The notes under the pieces: generated by a model
What the model was told of the DNA's origin: nothing
Database searches by the model: none
The model's input: only the letters and a program-made list of their open reading frames with translations
Source of the DNA: Nocardiopsis coralli
GTDB lineage: Bacteria > Actinomycetota > Actinomycetes > Streptosporangiales > Streptosporangiaceae
NCBI RefSeq assembly: GCF_014892575.1
Contig: NZ_JADBGI010000007.1
Span: forward strand, 183,628 to 247,627
Direction: 5' to 3'
Length of the DNA stretch: 64,000 nt
Shown here: one piece after another, positions 26,327 to 35,220 of the stretch
Numbering within the stretch: the first letter of the stretch is position 1
How the letters are laid out: each line of letters begins with the position of its first letter
Made by a program: the position numbers and the translations under genes

Positions 26327-27355
26327 TCAGGGGCGCACGGCCGCGGTGAAGCTGTCCCGGTAGTAGTCGTTGAGCGTCACGGTGCCGACGGGCGTACCGG
26401 AGGTCGAGGCGTGCACCATCTCGCCGTCGCCCGCGTACAGGCCCACGTGGCTGGGCTCGGCGCCGTAGAAGAACAGCAGGTCGCCCGGCTGCTTGTTCTC
26501 CCAGGAGACCTGGGTGCCGGCGTTGACCTGGTCGTAGGTGGTGCGGGGCAGCGACACACCGGCGGCGTTCCAGGCCGCCTGGGTCAGGCCGGAGCAGTCG
26601 AAGCCGTCGGGGCCGGTGCCGCCCCACACGTAGGGCTTGCCGATCTGGGCGTAGGCGAAGTCCAGCGCTGTACGGGCGTTGCCGGAGGCAGAGCCGTCGT
26701 AGCTGCCTCCGCCGCCTCCGCCGCCGTTCCCGCCGCCGCTGTTGTCACCGACCGACTCGGTGGCCTCGGCCCGCTCCTCCTCGGTGAGCTCCTCCAGGAG
26801 CGCTTCCTGCTCCTCGATGGCCTCCTCGGCGGACTCCGTGGCCTCCTCGGCCTCCTCGAGCGCGGAAGCCGCCCGCTCCTCGGTCTCGGAGGCCTCCGAC
26901 TCCAGGGCCTCCAGGTGCTCGAGCTCCTCGGTGTAGCGCTCGAGGCTCTCGTCGTTCTGCGAGGCCAGGTACGTCAGGTCGGCCTGGTGGTTCATGGCGC
27001 TCTCGGGCCCCTCGGCCCCGATGAGCTGCGTGGGCGAGGTGTAGTCCACGCCGGAGTAGGTCAGGTTGGCCAGTTCGCGCACGCCCGAGGCGAGCTCCTC
27101 GATCTGCTCCTCGGCCGCCTCCATGTCGTCCCGGATCTCCTCCAGGCGCTCCTCGGCGGCGTCGTGCGTCTCCTGCGCGTCGTTGAAGTCGGCGTTGAGG
27201 GAGGAGAACTCCTCCTGGAGCTGCTCGATCTCCTCGCGCACGTCGTCGGCGGTCGGGTCGGCGTGGGCGACGCCGTGGGGGAGCAGGAACGCTCCGGCGG
27301 TGAGGGAGGCGATCACCGCGGTGCGGCGGTTTCGGCCGCTGTGGGAAGCAGACAC
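26327..27355 (-). CDS. Secreted NlpC/P60 peptidoglycan endopeptidase (RipC-like), copy 1
   Basis: A 342-residue cell-wall hydrolase cleaving stem peptides. A Sec signal peptide ends at AHA-DP (about residue 32). A long Glu/Ala-rich coiled coil (about 35-200) precedes a Gly-rich linker and the C-terminal NlpC/P60 domain. Catalytic Cys is in GPDGFDCSGL, His in PSHVGLYAG, and the third polar residue in EMVHAST. The start is GTG 27355 with GAAAGG nine bases upstream. The coiled coil suggests autoinhibition or FtsEX-type activation, as in RipC/CwlO. A paralogue lies at 29723-30718. Confidence 0.92.
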   Translation of the reverse strand: MSASHSGRNRRTAVIASLTAGAFLLPHGVAHADPTADDVREEIEQLQEEFSSLNADFNDAQETHDAAEERLEEIRDDMEAAEEQIEELASGVRELANLTYSGVDYTSPTQLIGAEGPESAMNHQADLTYLASQNDESLERYTEELEHLEALESEASETEERAASALEEAEEATESAEEAIEEQEALLEELTEEERAEATESVGDNSGGGNGGGGGGGSYDGSASGNARTALDFAYAQIGKPYVWGGTGPDGFDCSGLTQAAWNAAGVSLPRTTYDQVNAGTQVSWENKQPGDLLFFYGAEPSHVGLYAGDGEMVHASTSGTPVGTVTLNDYYRDSFTAAVRP

Positions 27356-27693
27356 GTCGGGATACCTTTCTCCCCCCGCGCAGCAGGGACCGCGAACGCG
27401 AGGGACTGCACCGGGCGAGTCGGGGAGGACCGCACCGGGCCGGGGCGTGGGGCGCCTCCGGGCGCTCGGGTGCCGGGGGTGGGGGTCCCGCCCGGGCGTG
27501 ACCGTCGCCGCCGGGGCGGCGGCGAAGAGGAACGACCACGCTCGGCGTCGAAGACTAGTGCATCCTTCTACCGCCGCTCAACCGTTTCGTGACGTTCCCC
27601 CTCGTTCGCACGGGTGTCCGAAACCCGCCCGCAGAGCCGGAAAGTGCTCCCGGCGTGCCACTGCGGTGCGCGGGGCCGGGTCCGGCCACCGGG
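27356..27693. other. Intergenic, no gene seen
   Basis: This is the upstream region of the minus-strand NlpC/P60 gene and of the divergent tetR gene. It is very GC-rich with several short repeats. I looked for a c-di-AMP (ydaO) riboswitch, common before such hydrolases in actinomycetes, and did not find its conserved segments. Confidence 0.35.
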
Positions 27694-27729
27694 TTGCCGC
27701 CATAAAAATATGCTCGTAATATTTTTATG
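27694..27729 (+). promoter_or_regulatory. tetR promoter with AT-rich operator
   Basis: -35 TTGCCG (27694-27699), 17-base spacer and -10 TAATAT (27717-27722); the GTG start is six bases later, so the message should be leaderless. A perfect 11-bp inverted repeat (CATAAAAATAT, 27701-27711, with 27719-27729, 7-base gap) covers the spacer, the -10 and the first base of the start codon. This is an ideal autorepression operator for the adjacent TetR. Confidence 0.8.
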
Positions 27730-28367
27730 TGCCACGAACAGCAGACCACGACGAACGCCGCGACCGCATCGCCCGCGCCCTCCTGCGCGCCGTCGCCCGC
27801 AAGGGCCTGGCCCGCACCACGATGGCCGACGTGGCCGACGAGGCCGGCGCCTCGGTCGGCATGGTCCAGCGGTACTTCCGCAGCAAGAAGGAGCTCCTGC
27901 GTTTCGGCGTGGAGTACCTCTACGGCCGCGGCGCCGAACGCCTCGACGAGGTGGAGCTCCGCCCGCCCTTCGACGACCTGATCCTGCGTCTGACCGAGAC
28001 ACTCCTGCCCCTGGACGAGGAACGCCGCACCGAGCTCACCGTGTGGCTGGAGTTCCTGCCCGCCACCATCACCGACCCCGACCTGGCCGGCCTGCACCGC
28101 GAGACCACGCACCACCTCGTCGACGGGTTCGCGCAGGCCTTCACCCGGGCGCGTGAGGCCGGCACGTTCCCGGCCGCGTACGACCCCACCGAGGAGGCCG
28201 TCGCCCTCGTGGCCCTCGTCGACGGCCTGACCATGCACCACCTCGTCGGCTCCGACCACTTCGGCGCCGACCGCATCCGCGCTGCCCTGAGCACCCACAT
28301 CGACCGGCTCCTGGGCCCGGCCGGCGGCACCGGACCCACCGACACCCGACCCGGGGGAGAACAATGA
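27729..28367 (+). CDS. TetR-family transcriptional regulator
   Basis: A 212-residue one-component repressor. The N-terminal helix-turn-helix is evident (RIARALLRAVARKGLARTTMADVADEAGASVGMVQRYF, shortened here: TTMADVADEAG then VGMVQRYFRSKKELL). A C-terminal ligand-binding domain of unknown specificity follows. The GTG start overlaps its own operator. The stop overlaps the start of the DUF418 gene (ATGA), so the two are co-translated and the repressor likely controls the membrane protein. Confidence 0.92.
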   Translation: MPRTADHDERRDRIARALLRAVARKGLARTTMADVADEAGASVGMVQRYFRSKKELLRFGVEYLYGRGAERLDEVELRPPFDDLILRLTETLLPLDEERRTELTVWLEFLPATITDPDLAGLHRETTHHLVDGFAQAFTRAREAGTFPAAYDPTEEAVALVALVDGLTMHHLVGSDHFGADRIRAALSTHIDRLLGPAGGTGPTDTRPGGEQ

Positions 28368-29596
28368 CCGCGCAACACCACGACGGTGCCGCACCCGTTC
28401 AGGGCCGCGACGCGAGCGGACCTGCCCGGGAGAACCGGCGCACCCGGATGCCCCTGCTCGACCTGCTGCGGGGCGTCGCGATCGTCGGGACCCTCGCCAC
28501 CAACGTGTGGCTGTTCACCGCACCCGGGGGAGAGACCGCGGCGCTCTTCGGGGGTTCCGGATCCGTGCCGATGGGGCGCTTCCTCGAGGACCCGTCCGCC
28601 TCCTCGCTGTTCGAAGGGCTCTTCCGCACCGCGGCCAACGGCACCTTCCTGTCCCTGCTCACGCTCATGTTCGGTGTGGGTCTGGCCCTGCAGTACCGCT
28701 CGGCCCGCGACCACGGGCGGCGGTGGCCCGGGACCTACAAGTGGCGCGCCCTGTTCCTGTTCGTCGAGGGCACGGTCCACTTCACCCTCGTCTTCGCCTT
28801 CGACGTGCTCATGGGTTACGCGGTGGTGGCCCTGCTCGTGGCCTGGCTGCTCGTCCGCTCCGAACGGGTGCAGGCCTGGGTCATGTGGGCCTCGCTCGCC
28901 GTGCACATGGCGCTGATGTCCCTGGCCACCGCGGTGACGGTCATGCTGCCCTCACACGACGCAGAGCACGGGGTGCCGGCCGATGTGGCCGAGCTCTACG
29001 CGAGCGGAACCTACCTCGAACAGGTCGTGTTCCGCCTCGAGCACGCGCTGATCCTGCGCGCAGAGCCCATCGGAACCTTCGCCCTCATGGTCTTCATGTT
29101 CCTGCTCGGCGTGCGCCTCTTCCGCGCGGGCGCCTTCGGCGACGACACCACCGGACGGCGGTTGCGCAGCCGCCTCCTGCGCTGGGGCCTGGGCGCCGGT
29201 GTGCCCCTGAGCCTGGCCGCCGCGCTCGGCGGGGAGGAGTGGGCCCTGGCCGACCGCTACATGGCCGCGCCCCTGGTCGCGCTCGGTGTCATCGGGCTGG
29301 TCGGTGCCCTGCTCGACCGGTTCGGCGGCGCCGGCCCCACCGCGACCGGGCTCTCGGCACTGGGGCGGATGGCCATGACCGGCTACGTCGCACAGAACGT
29401 CCTGCTCATGCTGGTCTCCTACGGGTTCGGCCTCGGGCTCACCGAACGCATGGCCTGGGCCGGCCCCTGGTGGTCCCTCGCGCTGTGGGCCGCGGTCTCG
29501 GTGCTGCTGGCGGCCGGGTCGGTGCTCTGGCTGCGCCGGTTCCGGCACGGCCCGCTCGAGGCCCTGCAGAAGAAGGTCCTGGCGCGCGCCCGCTGA
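28364..29596 (+). CDS. DUF418 multi-pass membrane protein
   Basis: A 410-residue protein with about ten hydrophobic helices. It begins with a hydrophilic Gln/His-rich 25-residue leader, then LLDLLRGVAIVGTLATNVWLF, the usual first helix of DUF418 proteins. ALGRMAMTGYVAQNVLLM and a basic C-terminus (LRRFRHGPLEALQKK) are further family hallmarks. The function of DUF418 is unknown to me; a transporter or acyltransferase-like role is often guessed. It is translationally coupled to tetR. A second DUF418 gene lies at the right edge of the window. Confidence 0.88.
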   Translation: MTAQHHDGAAPVQGRDASGPARENRRTRMPLLDLLRGVAIVGTLATNVWLFTAPGGETAALFGGSGSVPMGRFLEDPSASSLFEGLFRTAANGTFLSLLTLMFGVGLALQYRSARDHGRRWPGTYKWRALFLFVEGTVHFTLVFAFDVLMGYAVVALLVAWLLVRSERVQAWVMWASLAVHMALMSLATAVTVMLPSHDAEHGVPADVAELYASGTYLEQVVFRLEHALILRAEPIGTFALMVFMFLLGVRLFRAGAFGDDTTGRRLRSRLLRWGLGAGVPLSLAAALGGEEWALADRYMAAPLVALGVIGLVGALLDRFGGAGPTATGLSALGRMAMTGYVAQNVLLMLVSYGFGLGLTERMAWAGPWWSLALWAAVSVLLAAGSVLWLRRFRHGPLEALQKKVLARAR

Positions 29597-29638
29597 TCCC
29601 GGCCGCGGCCCGCGCCCGCCGCCGGAGACCGTACACAC

Positions 29639-29682
29639 CACGGGCGGTGGCCCCCGGAGAAACCCGGTGACCACCGCCCGTG
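29639..29682. terminator. Bidirectional terminator between DUF418 and NlpC/P60 copy 2
   Basis: A perfect 12-bp stem (CACGGGCGGTGG, 29639-29650, with 29671-29682) placed 43 bases after the DUF418 stop and 40 bases after the converging NlpC/P60 stop. Confidence 0.75.
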
Positions 29683-29722
29683 CGGTGTCCGTGGGGGCGG
29701 CCTTCACCGCCCTGCGCGGTGG

Positions 29723-30718
29723 TTACAGGCGCACCGCGAACTCGAACTGGCTGCCCCAGTAGGCGGCCAGGCCGACGACCTCGATGTTGCGGCCCGTGCG
29801 GGGCGCGTGCACCATCTGGTCGTCGCCGGCGTAGAGGCCGTTGTGGCCCATGCCGGAGAAGAACATGATGTCGCCGGGCTGCAGCGCGCTCATGTCGGTG
29901 ATGCGCTGGCCCACCTCGGCCTGTGCGTAGGTGGTGCGGGGCAGGTCCACGCCGGCCGAACGCCAGGCGGCCTGCACCAGGCCGGAGCAGTCGTAACCGT
30001 CGGGGCCGGTGCCGCCGTAGATGTAGGGCAGGCCGACCTGCCCGTAGGCGAAGTCCAGGGCCGCGCCCGCGTCGCCGCTCGCGCCGCCGGTGTAGGAACC
30101 GCCGGAGTCGTCGGCGCCCTCGGACGAGGGGTCGGAGTCTGGGAACTGGGCGAGCAGTTCCTCCTGCTCCTCGATCTTGTCCTCGACCTCGTCCTTGGCC
30201 TCTTCGGCCTCGTCCAGCTTCTCCTCGGCGTCCTCGAGAGCCTGCTCGGACTCCTCCTTGAGGGAGAACAGCCGCTCCGACGAGTCGCTGAAGTCGTCCA
30301 GCTGCTGGATCTGGGCCTCGGACAGGTAGTTGAGGTCCGCGTTCTGGTCCAGCAGGGCCTCGGGGCCCTCGGAGGTCAGCACGTTGGCCGTGGAGTCCAG
30401 GTCACCGGTCTGGTAGGTCGCGTTCGCGAACTGCTGGACCTTCTCCTGCAGCTCGTCGTAGCGCTCCTGCTCGTCGCCGACCTGGCTCTCGATCTCCTCG
30501 TACTGGGCCTCGGCGGTCTCGTGGTCCTCCTTGGCCTGGTTGTACTCCTCGACGAGGGTGGAGGCCTCCTCGTTGAGCTCTTCGATACGGTCCTCGACCT
30601 CGTCCTGGCTGGGGTCCGCGTAGGCGGTACCGGGGACGAGGATGGCACCAGCGGCCACCATTCCGATGCCTGTCGATGCGATTCGGCGAGCTTGACGCCG
30701 ACCACCGGGGTTCTTCAT
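29723..30718 (-). CDS. Secreted NlpC/P60 peptidoglycan endopeptidase, copy 2
   Basis: A 331-residue paralogue of the protein at 26327-27355 with the same layout: signal peptide cleaved near TAYA-DP, acidic coiled coil (about 36-200), linker, NlpC/P60 domain. Catalytic Cys is in GPDGYDCSGL and His in GMGHNGLYAG, followed by QMVHAPR. The ATG at 30718 was chosen because the KNPGGRRQARRIAS n-region makes a good signal peptide and AAGGAG lies upstream. The untranslated leader is unusually long (about 165 bases) if the promoter at 30892-30920 is used. Confidence 0.92.
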   Translation of the reverse strand: MKNPGGRRQARRIASTGIGMVAAGAILVPGTAYADPSQDEVEDRIEELNEEASTLVEEYNQAKEDHETAEAQYEEIESQVGDEQERYDELQEKVQQFANATYQTGDLDSTANVLTSEGPEALLDQNADLNYLSEAQIQQLDDFSDSSERLFSLKEESEQALEDAEEKLDEAEEAKDEVEDKIEEQEELLAQFPDSDPSSEGADDSGGSYTGGASGDAGAALDFAYGQVGLPYIYGGTGPDGYDCSGLVQAAWRSAGVDLPRTTYAQAEVGQRITDMSALQPGDIMFFSGMGHNGLYAGDDQMVHAPRTGRNIEVVGLAAYWGSQFEFAVRL

Positions 30719-30891
30719 GGCGGTCCACGCTCCTTGAGGTTGAAAAGTCCGCATGCTTGTACGGGGGGCGAGACAGAGGGGTCCCTCACCGGAAACCGGG
30801 CAAGGACGCGTGAGCGCAGCGGGGCCTCCACCGGGCTCGGGGCGGACACAGGTGTGATCCACTACCCGGTAGAGCACTCACGTTCGGGAAG

Positions 30892-30920
30892 AACCTAGCG
30901 GACCGTCCGTCAGGGCTCAA
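30892..30920 (-). promoter_or_regulatory. Promoter of NlpC/P60 copy 2
   Basis: On the minus strand TTGAGC (30920-30915), exactly 17 bases, then TAGGTT (30897-30892). It predicts a transcript start near 30885 and a leader of about 165 bases before the ATG. The leader may be regulatory, but I recognise no riboswitch class in it. Confidence 0.55.
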
Positions 30921-31008
30921 CCACGGGAGACGATCCGATCCCGGAGGGCGCCGGTTATCGCCCGGTTCGGGTGGACGATCCTTCCAGGCCAGCCCCGGTG
31001 GCGGCCGA

Positions 31009-31053
31009 TCCCGTGTCCGCAACGGTGGCGCGTGTTACACCGCGGACACGGGA
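31009..31053 (-). terminator. Hairpin after the NYN-domain gene
   Basis: A perfect 12-bp stem (TCCCGTGTCCGC, 31009-31020, with 31042-31053) with a 21-base loop, 11 bases beyond the stop of the NYN gene. Confidence 0.5.
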
Positions 31054-31063
31054 GCGCCACGGT

Positions 31064-32428
31064 TCAGCTCGTGGTGTCGAGTCCGCGCAGGAACACCGCC
31101 GAGGGCACCGCACGAGCCCCGGCCCGCCGCACCGCCGACACGATCTCCTGGTCGGAGGTGACCACCGCGATCGGGCGGCCCGGGGGTTCGGCCCCCACCA
31201 GGCGCACGATGAGCTCGTCGGCGGTCTCACCCGCGGCGCTGAACAGCAGCCGCACCCGCCGCGGGCCCGACACCACCGGAGGCGTGTCCACGTCCGCGCC
31301 GTCGAACACACACGTGATCTCGGCCTTGGTCCGGCTCGCCAGCCCTTCCAGCGAAGACAGCAGCCGGGTGCGCTGGTCGGCCAGGGGGAGTGTGCCGTAA
31401 CCGGTCTTGGTGACGTTGTAGCCGTCCACGAGCAGGTGCACGCGCGGCACCGTCAACAGGTGCTCCAGCAACCCCGGGTCGTCGTCGGGCAGCCCTGCCA
31501 GCGACGTGCGCCCGCTGCCGCCCTCGGAGACCAGGTCGGCCGGGCTGTCCACCGAGGCGGGCAGGGCCAGCTCCCGCCGCAGGCCGTGCGAGGCCTCCAC
31601 CAGGACGTCCAACAGCACCCGCAGGCGCGCCTCGTCGGCGTTGCGTCCGGTGCGCGCTGCACGCCGGGCGTTCTCCACCTGCGTCTCCGCCGCCGCCACG
31701 CGGGTGCGCAGGCGCCGGTTCTCGGCCTCGAGGGAGCTCACGCGCGAGGCCGACTCGCTCTCCCGGTCCGCGGTCTCCTCCAGCGCACGCTCCGCCCGCT
31801 GGGTGGCCTCCTTGGCGCGCCCGCGCTCATGGTGGATGCGGCGCCGCAGGTCGGCGATCTCCGACCGCTGCTCCTTCAACCGCGAACGCAGGCGTTCGGC
31901 CTCGTTCCGGTGATCGCGCTTGGCCTGCTCCAACTGGGTGCGCGCGGACTCCGCCGCCTCGGCGGCCGCATCGGCCTCGTGCGCACCCGCCCGGCGTTCG
32001 AGCTCGCCGTGGATCTCATCCACGATGGCCGCCCACCCCTTGGGACGCACCAGGTACGCACAGGCCGCCACCGCGACCGGGTCGGCCGCCGGCGGAACGA
32101 CACCCGAGCGCAGGCCCTCGACGAGTTCCGGCCAGACCTGTTCCACACGGGAGGCCACCCGGGACCGGAAGCCGGTGTCGGTCTCGAGCTGCGCTGCGAT
32201 CTGCGGGCCCGCCAGGCGCGCACGGCGGCGCGGCTCGAACCGGGCGACCCGGCGCAGCACCGGAGGGAGCTCGGAGGCGCGCATTCCGCCCAGCACGTCC
32301 GACCCGTACTCCACGACCCGGGAACGCACCTGTTCGGGCAGGGGACGCTCCAACTGCTCTCCGCCCCCGTCCGGGGAGGGCAACCCTTCGCCGCCTGTCC
32401 CTGTGCCGTCGTCCGGGCCGGTGCTCAT
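31064..32428 (-). CDS. NYN-domain (PIN-like RNase) protein with coiled coil
   Basis: A 454-residue protein conserved in actinomycetes. An N-terminal helical region and a long charged coiled coil (about 175-290, Glu/Arg/Ala-rich) precede a C-terminal NYN/YacP-like nuclease domain, recognisable from HLLVDGYNVTKTGYG, CVFDGADVD and AVVTSDQEIV with their conserved aspartates. Members of this fold cleave RNA, but no substrate is known to me for this branch. The ATG at 32428 is the first start giving a sensible N-terminus; upstream sequence in frame looks non-coding. Confidence 0.8.
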   Translation of the reverse strand: MSTGPDDGTGTGGEGLPSPDGGGEQLERPLPEQVRSRVVEYGSDVLGGMRASELPPVLRRVARFEPRRRARLAGPQIAAQLETDTGFRSRVASRVEQVWPELVEGLRSGVVPPAADPVAVAACAYLVRPKGWAAIVDEIHGELERRAGAHEADAAAEAAESARTQLEQAKRDHRNEAERLRSRLKEQRSEIADLRRRIHHERGRAKEATQRAERALEETADRESESASRVSSLEAENRRLRTRVAAAETQVENARRAARTGRNADEARLRVLLDVLVEASHGLRRELALPASVDSPADLVSEGGSGRTSLAGLPDDDPGLLEHLLTVPRVHLLVDGYNVTKTGYGTLPLADQRTRLLSSLEGLASRTKAEITCVFDGADVDTPPVVSGPRRVRLLFSAAGETADELIVRLVGAEPPGRPIAVVTSDQEIVSAVRRAGARAVPSAVFLRGLDTTS

Positions 32429-32694
32429 GCCCGACCCGCATCGCGCTCGGCCGTCCCGGACAGCGCCTGGTGCACGGAGCCCTCCGAACGGTCCTCCGGA
32501 CGCACCGTCCGGGTCGCCCCGGACCGCGTCGGACTGCCGGATCCGGTGCGGGGCCGCCGCTCGTCGCCGCCGGGATTGGCGATCGCCACGTTCGTCTCCT
32601 TCTCGTGCGGGGTCGTCCCCACATCCTTCCATGTCGGGCGCGGGGCGTTCCATCCCGGAAGGGTTCGGTCACCGGTCCCGACTACCCTGGCCGC

Positions 32695-34419
32695 GTGTCA
32701 CAGCCGCAGCCGCCCGCGGGCGTCCAGACCAGCATCGACGACCTCGGCACCCCGCTGGCCGAGACCACGTTCGTCGTGCTCGACCTCGAGACGACCGGGA
32801 CCAGCGCCGCGAACGCGCGCATCACGGAGGTCGGCGCCGTCCGGGTGCGCGGCGGCGAGGTGCTCGACGAGTTCACCACCCTCGTGAACCCCGGGGTGGT
32901 CATCCCCGCCACGATCACGCTGCTCACCGGCATCACCCAGTCCATGGTGGCCACCGCCCCGCCCATGGAGGAGGTCCTGCCCGGCCTCCTGGAGTACCTG
33001 GACCGCGACCCGAACACCGCCGTGGTCGCCCACAACGCCCCGTTCGACACCGGGTTCCTCAAAGCCGCCTGCGAACGCCACGGGCACCCCTGGCCGGCCC
33101 CGCCCGTCGTGGACACCCTGCGCCTGGCCCGTGCGGTCCTGGGCAAGGGCGAGACCCGCAACCACAAGCTGGGCACCCTCGCCACGTTCTTCGGGACGCC
33201 CGTCACCCCCAACCACCGCGCCCTCGACGACGCGCGCGCCACCGTCGACGTCCTGCACGGGCTCATCGAACGCGTCGGGCCCATGGGCGTGCACAGCCTC
33301 GAGGAACTCCGCGCGGTCTCCAAACCGCCCACCAAGCAGCAGATGGCCAAACGCCACCTCGCCGAGGGGGTGCCCGAGGCGCCCGGGGTGTACGTGTTCA
33401 CCGACGCCAACGGGGCCAGCCTCTACGTCGGCAAGAGCAAGAACCTGCGCCACCGCGTGCGCACCTACTTCACCGCCGCCGAGAACCGGCAACGCATCCG
33501 CGAGATGGCCGGCGTCGTCGAGGGTGTGACCCCCATCGTGTGCGCCACCGAGCTCGAGGCCTCGGTCCGCGAACTGCGCCTGATCGCCGAACGCAAGCCG
33601 CCCTACAACCGGCGTTCGCGCCACCCCGAACGCGCCCACTGGATCAAGCTCACCAGCGAGGCCTTCCCGCGCCTGTCCGTGGTGCGCGCCATCAAGGACG
33701 ACGGCGCCCCCTACCTGGGCCCCTACACCTCCCTGAAGGAGGCCCACCGGGCCCGCGAGGCGCTGCTGTCCGCCTTCCCGCTGCGCCAGTGCACGCACAC
33801 CTTCGACCCGCCCCGGCGCACCGTGGACCCCTGCGTGCTCGCCCAGCTCGGCCGCTGCGGAGCCCCCTGCGACGGCACCGAGAGCCGCGCCGACTACACC
33901 GCGCACTCCGAGGCCGCACGCGAGGCCATGACCGGCGACCCGGCCGCGGTCGTGGACACCCACACCACCCGGATCCGCGAACTCTCCGACCAGTTGCGCT
34001 ACGAGGAGGCCGCCGAGATGCGCGACCGCCTCACCGCGTTCCTGCGCGGGGCCGGACGCTCCCAACGCCTCACCGCCCTCGCCTCCCTGCCCCACGTGGT
34101 CGCCACACGCCCCGGCGCCCTGGGGTGGGAGACCAGCGTCGTGCGCCACGGCCGCCTGGCCGCCAGCGCCGTCCTACGACCGGGGGCCGACCCCGACGCC
34201 TTCCTGGCCTCCCTCGAGGCCACCGCCGAACACGTCGACCCGGGCCCAGGGCCGGTGCCCCGCGCCACCGCCGCCGAGGGCGAACTCGTCCTGGCCTGGC
34301 TCACCGACCCCGCCACGCGCCTGGTGCGTCTGGAGGGCGAATGGACATGCCCGTTGCGGAGCGCGGAGGCCCATGCCGAGATGACACACTGGGCGCATGG
34401 CCGCGCTTCCGCTCAATGA
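32695..34419 (+). CDS. DEDD 3'-5' exonuclease fused to a UvrC-like GIY-YIG nuclease
   Basis: A 574-residue fusion equivalent to Rv2191. Residues 25-190 form a DnaQ-type exonuclease (VVLDLETTG with D30/E32, HNAPFD, HRALDDA). From about 225 comes a GIY-YIG nuclease like the N-terminal part of UvrC (APGVYVF, LYVGKSKNLRHRVRTYF) and UvrC-like sequences with cysteines (CVLAQLGRCGAPCDG) plus a UvrB-interaction-like helix. It lacks the UvrC C-terminal half. A DNA-repair role is inferred. GTG 32695 has TACCCT six bases upstream, so it is probably leaderless. Its end overlaps the rhomboid gene by 23 bases. Confidence 0.88.
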   Translation: MSQPQPPAGVQTSIDDLGTPLAETTFVVLDLETTGTSAANARITEVGAVRVRGGEVLDEFTTLVNPGVVIPATITLLTGITQSMVATAPPMEEVLPGLLEYLDRDPNTAVVAHNAPFDTGFLKAACERHGHPWPAPPVVDTLRLARAVLGKGETRNHKLGTLATFFGTPVTPNHRALDDARATVDVLHGLIERVGPMGVHSLEELRAVSKPPTKQQMAKRHLAEGVPEAPGVYVFTDANGASLYVGKSKNLRHRVRTYFTAAENRQRIREMAGVVEGVTPIVCATELEASVRELRLIAERKPPYNRRSRHPERAHWIKLTSEAFPRLSVVRAIKDDGAPYLGPYTSLKEAHRAREALLSAFPLRQCTHTFDPPRRTVDPCVLAQLGRCGAPCDGTESRADYTAHSEAAREAMTGDPAAVVDTHTTRIRELSDQLRYEEAAEMRDRLTAFLRGAGRSQRLTALASLPHVVATRPGALGWETSVVRHGRLAASAVLRPGADPDAFLASLEATAEHVDPGPGPVPRATAAEGELVLAWLTDPATRLVRLEGEWTCPLRSAEAHAEMTHWAHGRASAQ

Positions 34420-35161
34420 CGACTACCCGGTCCGCCGCGCCCCCGTGGTCGCCTACGCACTGATCGCGGCCAACGTCCTCGTCTACCTCGCCTCGCCCCA
34501 GGCCGCCACCGCCGTCTGGTACTCGGCCGACCAGTTCGAGCGGGTCTGCGAGATCCAGGACTACTTCATGCGCTGGGGTGCCGTCCCCGCCGAACTCACC
34601 GGCAGCGTCGCCCTGGCCGAACCCGTCTCGGAGCACTGCCCGCCGATCGAGGGCAAGACGGTCTGGTTCTCCCTGTTCAGCTCCATGTTCGTGCACGGGG
34701 GAGCGGCCCACCTGCTCGGCAACATGGTCTACCTGTTCGTCTTCGGGCCCGTCGTGGAGGACCGGATCGGGCGCCTGCGCTTCCTGGCGCTGTACCTGGC
34801 CACCGGCCTGGCCGCGGCCCTGGGCCAGACCCTGAGCGACCTGGGCGGGCAGGTGCCCATGGTCGGCGCCTCCGGGGCGATCTCCGGCGTGCTCGGCGCC
34901 TACCTCGTCGTGCAGTTCCGCAGCCGGGTCACCACCCTGGTGTTCGTGGTCATCCCCATGCGCCTGCCCGGATGGGCCCTGGTGGGCAGTTACTTCGTCC
35001 TTCAGTATCTTCTCTACGTCACCGGTTCCGACGCGCCCGGCGAGGACTCCGGCGTGGCCTACGCGGCACACGTGTACGGATTCATCGCCGGGGTCGTGCT
35101 CGGACTGGTGGTCTACCGGCTGCGCTGGCGCTCCGGGACTCGGCTCTCCGACGTCTACTGA
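34397..35161 (+). CDS. Rhomboid-family intramembrane serine protease
   Basis: A 254-residue membrane protein with about six helices. Rhomboid catalytic residues are present: Ser159 in VGASGAISG and His225 in AAHVYGFIAG; the oxyanion-helix HLLGNM motif is at 105-110. Substrates are unknown. The ATG lies within the end of the nuclease gene in another frame. CACACT ends six bases upstream, so it could have its own leaderless transcript as well as read-through. Confidence 0.9.
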   Translation: MAALPLNDDYPVRRAPVVAYALIAANVLVYLASPQAATAVWYSADQFERVCEIQDYFMRWGAVPAELTGSVALAEPVSEHCPPIEGKTVWFSLFSSMFVHGGAAHLLGNMVYLFVFGPVVEDRIGRLRFLALYLATGLAAALGQTLSDLGGQVPMVGASGAISGVLGAYLVVQFRSRVTTLVFVVIPMRLPGWALVGSYFVLQYLLYVTGSDAPGEDSGVAYAAHVYGFIAGVVLGLVVYRLRWRSGTRLSDVY

Positions 35162-35220
35162 ACAGCGCCACGCGGCGGCCGGGGACACGACCCGCGCCCC
35201 GAGCAGCCCCTGGAGGCACA

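Noticed and set aside
27356..27600. c-di-AMP (ydaO) riboswitch before NlpC/P60 copy 1, and likewise before copy 2
   Set aside because: The conserved CCCGACAGCT-type and flanking segments known from Streptomyces cell-wall hydrolase leaders are not present on the minus strand in either leader.
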